From contig NC_057371.1 of NCBI RefSeq assembly GCF_016906535.1, positions 2,728,001-2,792,000 of the forward strand: a stretch of 64,000 bases of DNA, written 5' to 3'. Position numbers and translations under genes: made by a program. This stretch comes from Rhizoctonia solani (taxonomy: Eukaryota; Basidiomycota; Agaricomycetes; Cantharellales; Ceratobasidiaceae). The notes under the pieces are model-generated. The model made no database searches. It had not been told where the DNA came from and saw only the letters and a list, made by a program, of their open reading frames with translations. Below are positions 27,083 to 39,400 of the stretch, piece after piece. The stretch's first letter is position 1. Every line of letters begins with the position of its first letter.

Positions 27083-28195
27083 GATCTGTGAATCTAAATT
27101 GTTCGTCAACAGATGACGGTCTCGTATTTTGATGTATCTGGCACTCACGCTTCTGATAGAACGGTGCTAGTTGAGGACGGATGAAATCTAAGATACCTTG
27201 CCCAGATATTGAGCTTTTAAGGCCAAAACGTTTTCAAATTATATGCTCGTTCATTATAAAGCAGCGATGAACGGGTTGAAATTGTCGCTATATTGCTGAC
27301 CAACAGGTAGAGAATTAGTGACGTCCCCGCGTTCAGTTATATCGGAATTCGACCCGAAGATCTACTTCGACTCATATTTTCGACTCCCGGTCATTACATT
27401 TCGAAGCAAACTCGCCCAGGTTCACAAATTTGAGAACATTGGAGAGAAGATCTTGTGATTGATATTGTACTCGAGGTGTAGGCGGGCTCTGGATATCCGC
27501 CGAACCTTAAACGGCACTTGGAATTGTGGTACCGCAGCAATCCTCCGACCTTACGCATAGCCAAAGCTAGTTACTCAGCATGGTCCGTTTCTACCTCCAC
27601 GTGCTGCGTGGAAGCCGGAGTATCATACAGATTTCATCAGGTGCCTCGAACAAGTCACGAACGAACGGACCAACTCTTAGCCGCGCTGATCGTATGCTGC
27701 TGGCCCATTAGGATAGCACGAGTCCATCAATAGGGTGTTTGCAATTCAACTCCATGAATAACTAGTTGAAGAGATTATAAGACGCATAGGAGAGACTGGT
27801 GGTCGCTTTTCCTATCTGTGTCGAGGTGCTATTTAGGGTCGAAACTGACCTCTGCCTTCATTCGGGGCTGGCACGCTTCAAAACAATTTCAGTCGAAAGG
27901 TCTGGACGCTGGTTAACACACTACGTGTTGGAGTAGCGAGCTCAGTAGAGTTCTATACCATGTTTAATAGAAAGATGGACGAGGCACATTACTATAGCCC
28001 GTACACCGAGCGTTCAAATCAGCGACAACAGGACCAGAAATCACATGATCGAGTTGAGACCAGTAAGCGCCTCATCACGTCAGCGATAGATCCCACAGCC
28101 AACCGCCACCTATATTCCCCCCGCAGCCGCCTACCAACTCGGTAAGCACCCCACCCTCGTTCATATCAGACTTGCCTTCTAATACAAGACACAAA
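27083..28195. other. Divergent intergenic region
   Basis: This 1.1 kb separates the minus-strand RidA-type gene from the plus-strand DUF2015 gene and should hold both promoters. I see no coding model, and no convincing TATA box next to either start. Confidence 0.4.
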
Positions 28196-28753
28196 ATGCA
28201 AAGCAAAATGTTCTATCTTTTTTCTTTCGTATCTTTCTTGACGCTGATCGCACTGGGTAAGTCGCATCAACTCGACGGGTAGATCAGGGACACTGTGATT
28301 GACAGCTGGATGGAATACGATAGTGGGGTACTACCACCGACGCACCATCGCCCCGCACCTCCCAGCGAGGATGCAACACTACATGCCGTTGTCTTCGTTC
28401 GAGGACCAACGGGACGCCGGTCTGACTTCGGCCCATTTCGATATCGAGAGCTTGAACATCGCGGCCGGCGACTCGAGGTCTGGCTTGGACGAGACCGGAG
28501 CCGCAGAGGTCCAGCGGATTATGCAAGAGGAGCGCGTTGGGTGAGTCGATGCGAGTCTTAGCCAGGTGACTTGGTCTGACCGAGTGTGCTGCGCAGGTTT
28601 GACGAGGCTCGCTTGATTCGTCAGAAGCGATACTTGGCGGCCAACGGCATTGACCCTAATACCGGTTCGTGTATCTCGTTGCATTACGTTGCAGGTGGTT
28701 TACCTTGGATTCCAGGCATGCCGCTCGACTCGAAAGCCGTGACACGCCTATAA
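28196..28753 (+). CDS. DUF2015/UPF0357-family small membrane-anchored protein
   Basis: Four exons, 28196-28256, 28306-28540, 28597-28664 and 28716-28753, encode about 133 residues in perfect phase. Residues 3-24 form one hydrophobic N-terminal anchor or signal. The remainder matches the fungal DUF2015 family (yeast YCL012C relatives), with GDSRSGLDE, an EVQRIM helix, GFDEARLIR and the terminal MPLDSKAVTRL. For the last intron I chose the acceptor at 28715 (51 nt) over a nearer AG that would leave a 30-nt intron; this also restores the family's uninterrupted end. The biochemical role of the family is unknown. Fungal members are thought to sit in an endomembrane, which fits the anchor. The gene is convergent with the sorting nexin that ends 323 bp downstream. 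Confidence 0.85.
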
Positions 28754-29076
28754 CCATTGCTCTCAAATTGCCCAATCCATCCAGTCCATTGACCCGACTT
28801 TCCCTCGCTTTCTTTATTGCTCTATTTGCTTGTGACAATCATACCCCACTCTTGTTGTAACTCTCTCGGACTCTTTCGAATTCCCCACAGCTCCCTTTGT
28901 ACTCGCCTTGTCATCCGAGACCAGATTCACATTAAACCAGGCAAAAATAAGCATTTCCGATTAATGGTCATTATCAAGAGAGCATGAGCTACACATTACT
29001 ACAACATAGTCCAAGATTCATTACCCCCACCGCTGGGTATCCACCAGTCACCATGATATAACAAATCCCCGAATCG

Positions 29077-31672
29077 CTATTCGTGTGGCATGTTCTCGAC
29101 TTCATCGGAAAGCGCGGTCCAGGTCGAATGAACTCGTCCCGAAAACTCGCTCTCTTCGCGCACAAACTGTTGAATTGCGAGGGACAGCAAAGCGTTTTCG
29201 CGGTTGTGGAGCACGACTCGTAGTTCGTGCCACATGCTATTCCACAGCAGTGAGTTTCATTATCCAACTTGAATGGGAAATTATTCGTGACAAGGCTCAC
29301 CAGTATTGGATAAAGACTCGTCGGTTGAGCAGCGTGTGAATCTGATGCTGATCCTTCTCAATCGAGCTACGCAGTTTATCAGCCTCGTCCTGTGCCTTTG
29401 TTTTGGCCGAGCCTGTAAATATCCACACGCATGACATCAGTTGCAAATCAAATTAGCCGAATCAGGCACACATAATACGCACCTTGCAGTCCTTCGAGCG
29501 AATTGACAATGAGTATATGTTTTGCCCCGGCCGTCTCGACTCGCTTCTTGAGTTTGTCGACCGTGTCGCCTCCTAGCCGGTCTTGTCGGGCAAAGAGGGC
29601 TTGAAATGCGAGGTACAAATCCCGTTGGCTCTGTCCTCGTATTTAATAGAGGGCACTTTGGGGAATAAGATTGTTGACCCACCTTGACAGCCTCCATAAG
29701 TGTAGAATTGAGGACTCTTGACTGTGAAACAGACAATAGTCAATCACTCGTATGCGCCAACTCGAACTGAGCTCACCCTTCCATCCAGCTCCTCTCCCAA
29801 ACCACCTGTCCGAGCCGCAACGCGCCCCAGCCCAGTTCGAACACCAGCACACAAATCGCAGTCGTCGGATTCTCCTCTGAGGGTACATGAAGTGTTGTGC
29901 TCGGTGAGCGAGTTGAGGGTCATAGTCAAGCGAGTAAAGTCGGCCTGTTTATATCGCGAAATGAAATCCATGGGCAACTTGCTCGAGAAACGATCCACAT
30001 ACCGCTGCTCCTTCTCTTCGTTGATTAGCCTATCTACAATGACGGATATCCGGGTCCAATGATCTACCAGACCTGGGAGCTTTTTCCGTACCGCGCTGTG
30101 AATTGCTCGATTTGGGGTCGTATCCCGTAATGGAACGAACTCACGCTAATTTTCCGCGCAATCGCCAGGAACACTCATCTCCTCGAGTCGCTCGACTCTC
30201 TTGCTCAAGCTCTCTTCTTCAAGAGAAATGCTATTCTATGATGAGTGAGTACAATAGTCAGCCAAGATCCAGATGGTGCTTACCTGCTTTCGCCATATTT
30301 CTAAATGAGGCTCCGTGAGGAACGTAGATAATAGACCATCCTGTGATAATATGGGATGATTCAAGATGGATACCAGGAATCGAGCTAGACCACGTCTGGA
30401 AAATAAATGAGCGTTTGATCTTTGCCTCAGTAACAATGTTGTACCTCCGTTGCTCAAGGAACTGATCATCCGCTGGAAACCAAGAAAGTTAAGATGACGA
30501 TAGAAATTTCCAAAGTGGGACACCTACGTCCAATGCGCTTCGGCGGGAGCGAAGGAACCACCCTAAACGGGTATCGACGAATCAGACAATCCCATAACCA
30601 GGCGAATTCAGAGTATCTCCGCTGGACCACTCCACGCTATACAGCACAATATACACTAAGTCTATCACACCGACGGAGCAACCAAGAGAAGCTCACCTCG
30701 GTTTGAACGGCGTACACAAAATATCGGTTTAGCAAAAACCCCTGTTTCTCCGGGATAATCGTCACAATTGCGGAATCCTGCCGTCTCCACCATCCGGTAG
30801 GAAGACCGCTGGATAAGAGTGAAGTTCCCGCTCCAGGAGGGGGATTGCCGGGGGGTTCATTATAAGTGGCCGCAAATGGATCAGGCACCGCCGTAGGTCG
30901 GCGCACAATCGAATTTGTATTCCAAGGATCATCATAGGTCTGTGTGCGCTGAGGTACTGGGCGAGGCTCGAATGAAGGGAGAGCAGGAGGGGGAGAGGGG
31001 TTATACCCCAGCGTCGAGGTGGTAGTAGAGAGCCGGGTAAGGTCAATAGATGGTTCAGGGAGGGCGTTCTGCTGGGCAGCTTGGGCGACTTGCTCAATTG
31101 TTACATCTATAAGAGCCCAGTTATCGTTCGCTGTCTCCTCATAGGATATATTCCCTACCTTTGCCCGCCTGGGCCAGACCAGCGAGCGCAAGAGCAATGA
31201 AGAACTCGAGTCGCGATACTCGGGGCCGTGTGCTGACAAGATTGACAATCTAGACTGGACTTAGTCTCTGGGATTTCAAAGTGACGCAAGAACTGACTCT
31301 TTCGATGGCTGCAGCTGGCAGGTCTGTGGTGGCCAGAACACGGTGCAATGCGTTGACGGATGTATCGCCCGAGCCCATTGGGTCGACCGCAGCATAGGCA
31401 GTGGCATATCCGTCGGGAATAGTTGCGTCGGCTGGAAATACAAAGTGTTAAAGGCACGTGGCCCAGTCTTCGGTGACTAACTATGACGTGCCTAGTAGAG
31501 AATGGAGGGGCGGGGGGAGGCCATCTTGTGATAGCGGTGGGGAGGGTGTTGCCGACCACGGATCGAGTCCATCGAAGGTAGATGCTCCCAGCGGTCCTTC
31601 TACAAAGCTTCCCTGCATAGAAAACCCATTATTGTTCCCGGCGTACAGTTGTCCTCGCGATGCGTTGAACAT
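29077..31672 (-). CDS. MVP1: Sorting nexin MVP1/SNX8-like (PX-BAR), one apparent frameshift
   Basis: Read on the minus strand, a start at 31672 (MFNASRGQLYAG) leads through about twelve exons to TAG at 29077-29079. An N-terminal EH/EF-hand-like segment and a Pro-rich linker precede a PX domain with VQRRYSEFAWLW, RRYPFRVVPSLPPKR and LARFLVSILNHP, whose basic groove binds phosphatidylinositol 3-phosphate. A BAR-type helical region follows, including LVDHWTRIS and a long C-terminal coiled part ending VENMPHE. MVP1 acts at endosomes in vacuolar sorting and retromer-independent recycling. Intron 1 (31432-31491) has a GC donor (GCACGT). In exon LEEESLSKRV...CAEN the frame runs into TAG because the A-run opposite 30150-30153 is one base short; adding one base recreates the splice junction and the conserved continuation. 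In a housekeeping gene this is more likely a sequence error than decay. Confidence 0.88.
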
Positions 31673-31976
31673 CGTGCGATGACGGAGTGAACTAGTGGCG
31701 GTACAGTCACGTGCATACTCAAGCGCTCATCAAAGGCTTATTTCACACCTTGCCACTGTGTCGGTTCACCCCACATTCAATCCGAGAGATGTTCTTTTGG
31801 AGAGAACGCTGTCAATCAGCTGCGTTGCATTAGAGCTTATATTCATATCAGTTCTTCTCATCACTTTATATTTGCGAGATCTACAATTACGCCCATAAAA
31901 CAATTTGGAAAGTTGGATTACACAACCACAAATCGCATCGACAAACTCAAATGATCATTAATACAACTCATTTAGA

Positions 31977-33802
31977 CTAACACGAAGCCAATCCAAGCTT
32001 AAGCATAGAGTTCCCAGCCTTTTTATCACGACACTGTTGGCTTGATCCATATACGACTGTCAAAAGAGTATACGCACCTGTAGCGCGTAATAATCCCCAT
32101 AAATCAGCGCAATATTCTTATCTCCTATCGCATAGTACGAAGTCGCGTTGCTCAGAATACTCTCCCAACTTGGATTGAAAGCGAAATTAAAGGTGTCCGA
32201 CAATAGCTACGGGACCGCTTGTTAATCATCACCCCTGTGTACCACGCTGTTCCATTCCTACCTTGACAGCTCGTTCGCTATAATAGTTTGCTCCTGTCGT
32301 GTTCTGGACCTGGAGTAATGCAGAATTAAAAACGGCCCAGAGTCAGGCATTTATTTTATAACTCACATGGGCTTCGCCAGCCGACAGAATAAACAAGCCC
32401 TCGGCAGCGATCGTAGCGGCCGAGGTATCCGCAGGAGGGTTTGATTTGGGGGCATCAAAATCCCTTTGACGCAATATGAGACCAAACGGGAATGTAATAA
32501 GATCATAAGAACTAACCATGGTGGGACTCCGACGGAAGGAAGTCTAGATAAAAACAACTCGGCCATTCTTCGTGAAGTGTCCAGATATTGGGGTTGGGCC
32601 GTGATATTGAACACTAGAACAGATCACGTTAGCCCTTCATGCAGCGACGAGTGGTAGGATATTCTTATACTCTTGGCGAATCCATAGATGCCCCAAGCCT
32701 GACCTGCGCAATCACATTTAAAACACCAAGTGTGATACCACAAATGCAGTCCTACCTCGCGTCCAAGTACTGAAAAGAACCATCAGCCAACGTAGCATGT
32801 GCAAAACTAAAACGCCAGACGAACCTGTTGCGTGCATATCCTTGTATTGTGTCTTCTCGCATAAACGCACCCGTCGTCTCGTTGAAGATAATGACATGGG
32901 GCGATGACCCTGTATAGTTCATAAACACTTCAGGCCCGAGAGTAAATAATGCAAGATATATTACCATCAGGACGGACTCCGTAAGTGATGGTTTTATTAG
33001 CATGACTGAGGGCTATCTCGGCCAACGTCTGGTTCCCACTCAATTCTGCCGCAGTACACAAAACCTAAGTGTCCCGGGTGAGTTGCGGGCCTTCTGCATT
33101 TCCATAGTAAATTTGCAAGTTACCTCGAGATTCATCATATTGTCAATAATCACCGAGAACTCATCAGACGCGGTGCTGTTTTTACTCCGTGTGCAGCCTA
33201 CCACGCTGCTATACCGGTTGGCCAAGAGACCGGCAAGGTTCTTGACGGCGTTGACGGCAGTGACGTTGTTCGGATTCCTTACGACGTCCTTGACATGAGT
33301 ACAGGAAACAGTCCTCTCCGTTGATTCGGTTCGACTCACACTTTCAGTTCACTCAGGAATGGAATGGCCAAAAATCCTTGGTCGTGCTGCCTCGAGTTGC
33401 CCCATTGGAGTTGTAACACACCGTCGCTAATATACACCACCAGATATAAAAAAGAGCCGTAGGGATGGTCTATTTGGGGAGAAACGCGTACCTCCAATGT
33501 CTTGCGTATGTCAGCCAGTCTACGGAATTAAGACTCTTGTCGTAGGGGCACAGTTTTTTACGCTCCTCCAAAAGGTATAAAGATCCAGGGAAGAAACCGC
33601 TCGTCCACTAGTCTTTGTCCATCCATATCCAGGACCCGTTAGCGGTGCTGTTATGGGGGAATACCCCGGGCCTATAGTTGGCAGCGATGCGATTGTACTT
33701 TTCGGCAATAGATGGCGAGAAAATAGTATCAGAGTAAGAGGTACTTTGAGCGAGTGATCCGCCCAGTAGTAAGAGTCCAGGAAATAGTGACAAAGAGTAC
33801 AT
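31977..33802 (-). CDS. Secreted GH88-like glycoside hydrolase with an in-frame stop
   Basis: The minus-strand ATG at 33802 starts a signal peptide (leucine-rich core, cleavage near SLAQS). About eleven exons then encode an alpha/alpha-barrel hydrolase resembling GH88 unsaturated glucuronyl hydrolases. Recognisable blocks are WTSGFFPGSLYLLEE, QHDQGFLAIPF, VVxFNETTG-like HVIIFNETTGAF, NSTWTRG followed by GQAWGIYGF, YLDTSRRMAE, WDFDAP, DTSAATIAAEGL and SYYAIGDKNIALIYGDYYAL, ending with TAG 31977-31979. The QHD aspartate and the WDFDAP block fit the acidic active site of the family. A TAG at 33608-33610 lies in frame between WIWMDKD and WTSGFF, with conserved sequence on both sides, so the copy reads as a nonsense allele unless the base is wrong. 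The family removes unsaturated uronic sugars left by polysaccharide lyases, which fits plant-wall degradation. Confidence 0.8.
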
Positions 33803-35776
33803 GGTGGGTGTAAGAGAACAACCTACCGCGAACGCTACCCACAGGTCATTTTATCGTTGAGGCTGAGTTAACATCTCTGTGTGGTCACATGATACTGAAT
33901 TTGCCAAGTGTTTTCGAAACATGCTGACTCAAGTTTCAGTACGTTATGAAGATCAGCATGTAATGTCCTTGAAAGAGTCATTTTTGAGGATCCTTAAAAT
34001 CAGCATCCTCGACGCGTCATGAAATTCACGGTTATATATAATCGATACGTTGTCTAATTGCACTCCCCAAAACCAACATCTCAGCATATACTCACATTCT
34101 CGAACCCTTCCACTTGTTAGGCGTGTGCTTGCTACTCTACTGAGGCTGCAAAAACCCTGGAGCGCTCTGGAGTACTCCGGCTTTGGGAGCCTCTTCGTTG
34201 GGATCCGATGAATCCGGAGTGCTTGGCGAGTACTTGGGATCACTCCACAAGCACTTCCAACGTTATACAGAACGCCTCGGAGTGCTCGCCAATAACAGCG
34301 AGTGCCGGGGCGCTCCCGAGAGTTTCGGGGCCCCATAGACAAGAATGGTGCCCTCCACCTTTCTTATTTATTCATGTCAAAGGACTGCAGTTCGCAGACA
34401 ATCGGATTATATTTTCAGCCGGAACGCGGATCCAGGGAGCAACCCTCATCAACAACTTCTTTCAATTTTTATCTAATCCTCCAGATCGACCAAGCTTGTT
34501 TCCATTGGAATCTCACCCTCACAAGCAGATTAATGAATCTTCGAATCAATAATTTATTGTTTGCTGGACATATAGAACTGATAGCGTTTTTTAAGTCGAT
34601 CTCTTCTGTGCCTCCATCACCCCGCCTAAAGATTATCTCGGTCAATCGCTTCACCCACACGGATAGAGAAGTATCTGTGACCCGAATGAGATTCCCAAGT
34701 CTCCAGCCCCTTGTCTCCAGTGTCTTTACCTCGATACCCTTCAAGGCTTGTTTTAATCGTTTGAGCCCGATTCAGATTACACAACTTTGCACCTCGACGA
34801 TCGTAGCTTGTGCCACAATATTACTGGACGAGGTGTAAACCAAACAACACATTAGTACTCCACCGGGATCTTGGGTACCTTACAGGTGGCTCCGATCCGA
34901 GTCGGCTTGTTACTTCCCGAAGAAGAATACGGTCGTTCTCCATACATTTTTGAATGGGTTTTCAAAGCACTCGGGCCCGTTCCAGAGCTGAATTCTTTGG
35001 AATATTCGGGATGGTGCTTGAAAAAGGAAGGCTAACAAGTGCTCGTTTGTCTTCAGGGGCCTCTCTGTGGACAGTGCTTGGACCATGCACAAGTTTGCTT
35101 TCCGTAGCTGAAGAATTTATATATTATTACGGCTATCATAGCTAAAGAAGATGGTCTTAAGGACATGGTGAAGAGGTGCTCACTACGACAATTAATACTG
35201 GACGTAACTAATGACCGCCGTTCGCCATGATGCATTGATCCACCCCTACTTAGTGACGAAAGGATTGGTTAGCTAGAGGCGGGGTAGCAGAGTTCCATTT
35301 AAAGTACCACTACCGATTCAAGCTTCGGCACAAGTTTTTTTTTTTCAACAGATGACCAGGATCTATTCTAGAAACTGCCTATGAATATGTTACCTTTAAT
35401 TATTGACGATTTGGAGCTCTGTGCTCTTGACTATCGATCCCTTAATTGAATGTCCATTTTTCTCCCGCCTCAATTACTGAACTCAATAACGACCCTGGTC
35501 AATCACATCGTCCAGCCAGGAGAAAGGATATATCTATTACCAAAACACAATTCCCAAATATACAATCGTTCATCTTCGGCCTCTTTGTATCCCATAGCCT
35601 GGCTTACATCACTTGATGGTAGGCATCACGTTCGTTCAGGGCAATTCAGAATGCGTGGCCATTGAGTGGCCTATTCATAGATTGGTCGAAGATTAGGTTA
35701 GAAAAAATTTACTTCGTTCGACACGGTGTCCTTTCATACGAATAAACTCTTGGTTGTGCCGATATTGTGCATTTAC
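33803..35776. other. Gene-poor region left of the solo LTR
   Basis: Open frames at 34208-34838 (+) have no splice or domain support. Around 34160-34310 the motif GGAGTGCT[C/T]G is repeated. A T11 run lies near 35336-35346. No gene can be supported. Confidence 0.4.
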
Positions 35777-35781
35777 ACGTA

Positions 35782-36363
35782 TTGTAACGACCGGCAGGGG
35801 GCCGGCCGGGCCACAGAGGATAGGCACTTGGCCGACGGGGCCGGCGCTTATCACGCATATATTCTATTTATTTTTAATTGGATTTTTTTTTTCCCTATGT
35901 TCGCGCCTTGCCTCTCCTTTCCGTAGTCTAAGAACACTTTCGTTTGATGCCGAACCTCAGCCGTCGTGACCATTCCCTACGCACGACTTAGCTTTGCTTT
36001 TGTTTTTCTCTCTCTTTAGACACCCTACAATTACTGGCTTCGCGCCTAGTTACCAATAATACGTGCCCTATTCACCGTCCCATCTGTCTCCCCGAGTGCG
36101 CGCGTTTTCAAACGGAACGGTTAGTCTGACGCTTTCCCGTCCGCCGAATAGTCGTCTTACCCGCGCTTAATTCGTTCCCCTCGTTCGGCTCGTCTCTACT
36201 TGTTTCCCGCTCGTCCTCGCTCGCCTCGACTCTGCTCGGTCCCTCTCGCATCGCAATCGCCCCTCCCATTACCCGTATCTTCTGGTTACGGGACCAGTCA
36301 GTTCCCACGCCGCGTACCGTCCAGACCTTTCAGTATGCTAGTATTGTAGTATATTAAGCACAA
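35782..36363. mobile_element. Solo LTR (582 bp) with 5-bp target duplication
   Basis: The segment starts TTGTAACGACC and ends AAGCACAA, so its termini are the inverted tetranucleotide TTGT/ACAA common to LTR retroelements. It is flanked by identical ACGTA at 35777-35781 and 36364-36368. No gag/pol or second LTR is present nearby. This is the signature left by recombination between two LTRs, removing the interior of a Ty3/Gypsy-like or similar element. The interior is pyrimidine-rich in its 3' half, with many CTCG motifs. The orientation of the parent element cannot be told without internal sequence. Confidence 0.8.
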
Positions 36364-36406
36364 ACGTAGCTCAATGGCAATGATGAATATTTGATTATAT
36401 CTAATT

Positions 36407-39400
36407 CTATCTAGTTTGAGATGGGTGTTTGGCTAATGTGGCATCGACGCTCAAACCTCCCGTGCGCCAATGAAGACGCCTAATTGGTGAGAGACCAAAC
36501 CACAGGGATAGCTTGCCCCTCCAAGATACCTGGTACTCCTCTATGTTCTTCTTTTCCTCATGCCAAAAGTGCCAACGATGATCTCGTAACACGCTCAATC
36601 CTCGTGTTGAAGCTTCAATGGAATTGTCTTCCATAAGCGTCTCCCAGCGGTATGCACGTCTTGCTCGCATTACTGAATCGTTATGGTTTGTCCCTACTCT
36701 AAGACCACTTGAGCTATTGGCTCCTACCGAACCTGAATGTTCTTTCCGTAGCCTTGAAGGGGCGACTCGGCTCCGGGCATCAACTTCCTCAAGATCAAAT
36801 GAAGAATATTCTCCAATATGGACGTGAATCGCCTGTGAAAAGGTCAGTCTGACATTTGAGCCATGCTCCTCGCCATTGAGTCAATCTTGCCTTGGAGGTT
36901 CCCGTAAAAACAATCCAGTTCAAATGAAAGTAGATCTGGAAATAATCTGTGGTTCAATTGTCTCAATCCATGCGGTGTTGATGTCAATACCTTATTAATG
37001 AACCCGCTGTGTAACCACCACCAGTTTCCATACCAATTGACTGATGCAGACCACAGTCCACGTTGTCGAAAGAACGCTTCAAGAGTAGGTCGAGGCAAAG
37101 GTCGATAGGCAATCGAAGTGGAGTATTGTGGATCGAAATCTAAATAGTGTGTCTTCAATCCCTTGACAGTCGATTTATTCCTTTTCCAAAAGTCATCCTG
37201 AGTGTAGGTTTTCGGGGCCATGGATTAGTTCTTGTCTGCATCCCATAGATTGATAGGTGCTACTTACCCAGAGAAGAAACCACCATGCTTCTACGGGACC
37301 TCGACGTACGTAACGCATACGCTCATCCATTGTTTGAAAAGCATGCTCATAGCCAACAGCTAGACTGGTTACTCTAGCATCTAGTTCGTTTTGAGCCAGC
37401 AGGCGAGCGACCGACGCAGGATCCATCGGGGATGCATACAGATTGGTCAAAAATCCGTAGGAAAGTGTTCTAAATTTAGACTCTACTTCGTTTAAAATAT
37501 AGGTTCGGTAGTCTCGGAGTACGTTAGTGTGCCCAAGCATTCTGGACTCTAGGGTAGCCTTATTCAGCAACAGGAAACGTGCTAGTTGAGGTGTGAGCTG
37601 TAGGCCGACGTTCAAACCAATCAGACTCCCATCAAACACGAGTTTCTTAGAATACTCTAGCGAGACATCGAATCCACTCGCTAGATTCGTATTCTTCCAT
37701 TGGAGAGAACCACGCCGGCGAATGCAGAATTTGGCCTCGTGGTAATCTGTCGTTCGACACGCATGGTAGCGTTTCCCCCCGATCCATCGGAATCGGTTTC
37801 CAATTAGCTAAACTCGGCTAAGTAAGTATTCGCGATAGTGTGCTATTTACGTACCTCGGTGTGTGTATACGGCCACTGAACTATCACACCATCTAGACAT
37901 CGAAGAGCTATGCGAAGTTTCTTTTGTTTCTCCACGATACGTGTCTCGTTCTGGCGTACGAATTCTTGAATGTCTGTGATATTCGTAATGGTAGTCAGCC
38001 CCCCACTGATATCATACCGAATTATCACTGTGAGGGGAAATGGCAGGCACCATGCATTGCCGAAGTAATCTGCTGCATTCGGGCATGAAGTTCCAGTATT
38101 TCCTTTCGGGAACCAGAATGCATCGGGGCCGACCATGTGCTGTAGTATTTTTTGACGGAGGCCTGTTATCAGCTTGTAATGGATTCTGCTTTCATTTACA
38201 GCTTCCTCGTATGCAGGGCCCCCTATCTCTCGTAAAATCTTAAAAGACAATTAAGAAAAACACGAGGTAGGCTTCTGTATACTCACTTTGAGATTCTCAA
38301 TATGTCGTTCCGCAGGGGAAAGAGAGAAATCCAATAAATAGGGAGGAACTGGGTTCTGCGAGGCCACCTCGATACCTTCCGCAAATACTAGCCTTTGTGA
38401 GGTAGGCATTTGACATTGAGGAGATGCTAGCAGTAGGGTTGACAAGGACTCCTTCCAGATGCGATGTTGCAGATGCTGCGACTCAGGGGATATATCCAGC
38501 CTAGAAAAGTCTGTTAGAGTCATTAAATGCACGGGTGTATCTGTAATACCGCGGGGAAAATATGTCTATACCTGACCAAGCGGAATGTCAGGGTATTGGG
38601 TATATGAGTCAGCCTCTAGACGTACTAAAATCAATCCTGCGAGTTAGGCCTAAGCAGAGGTTAGAATATCAGTCTGATTAAACTGGTCTCTACATGCGTT
38701 TAATTATTCGATGCATCCAACTCCAGTTAATCACAGTGAAGTCTATATATGCACATGTGTCAGAAGTGCGCATGCATTCTGATATCTTACTTCTCACAAA
38801 CTGTTAATCCATAGGTAATAATGTATACGCTTCATGGGCGGGGGCATCAATTGAAAAGTATGAAGCTCTAAGCGGTAACCTACGCATATAGTGCCCACCC
38901 ATTCCAAAAGACTTGCCCAGGGATGTCCAGCGCTACGAGCAGCCCAAGTAACGAGGTCAAAACAAAGTTCATACGGCTCGTCCACTCGCTTGCGTTGCTG
39001 ATGGGATCGACGAAAGGATTTGCCAGGGATTGGACCAAAAGAAAAGCGATCATAACTGCCAAAAGGAATGATTGACGGGTGATTTCCAAAGTGTTACGGG
39101 ATACGCGGTTATTTGAAATCTTGAGCATTAGACAACTATCAGGAGAGATAATAGCGACAATGAGAAGAGAAGTCAGTTTGCCTCCAAGATAGAGTGCCTT
39201 GCTGATTAAATGGAGAATTAACATTTGATATGAACCTATTCAACCACTTACAAGGACCCCCATTCCCTTCGATATTCTGCGTAACAGGTCATTTAGAAAT
39301 GAATCGAATACACTTCGAATTCCTTGCTCACCGTTATACAAGAAGTTGAATGGACTTTTATCCCTCTCTAACAACCTCCGGTATTCATGCTCTATTTCCT

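Noticed and set aside
28683..28710. Nearer splice acceptor in the last intron of the DUF2015 gene
   Set aside because: It would leave a 30-nt intron and insert residues not found in the family; the acceptor at 28715 restores the conserved end.
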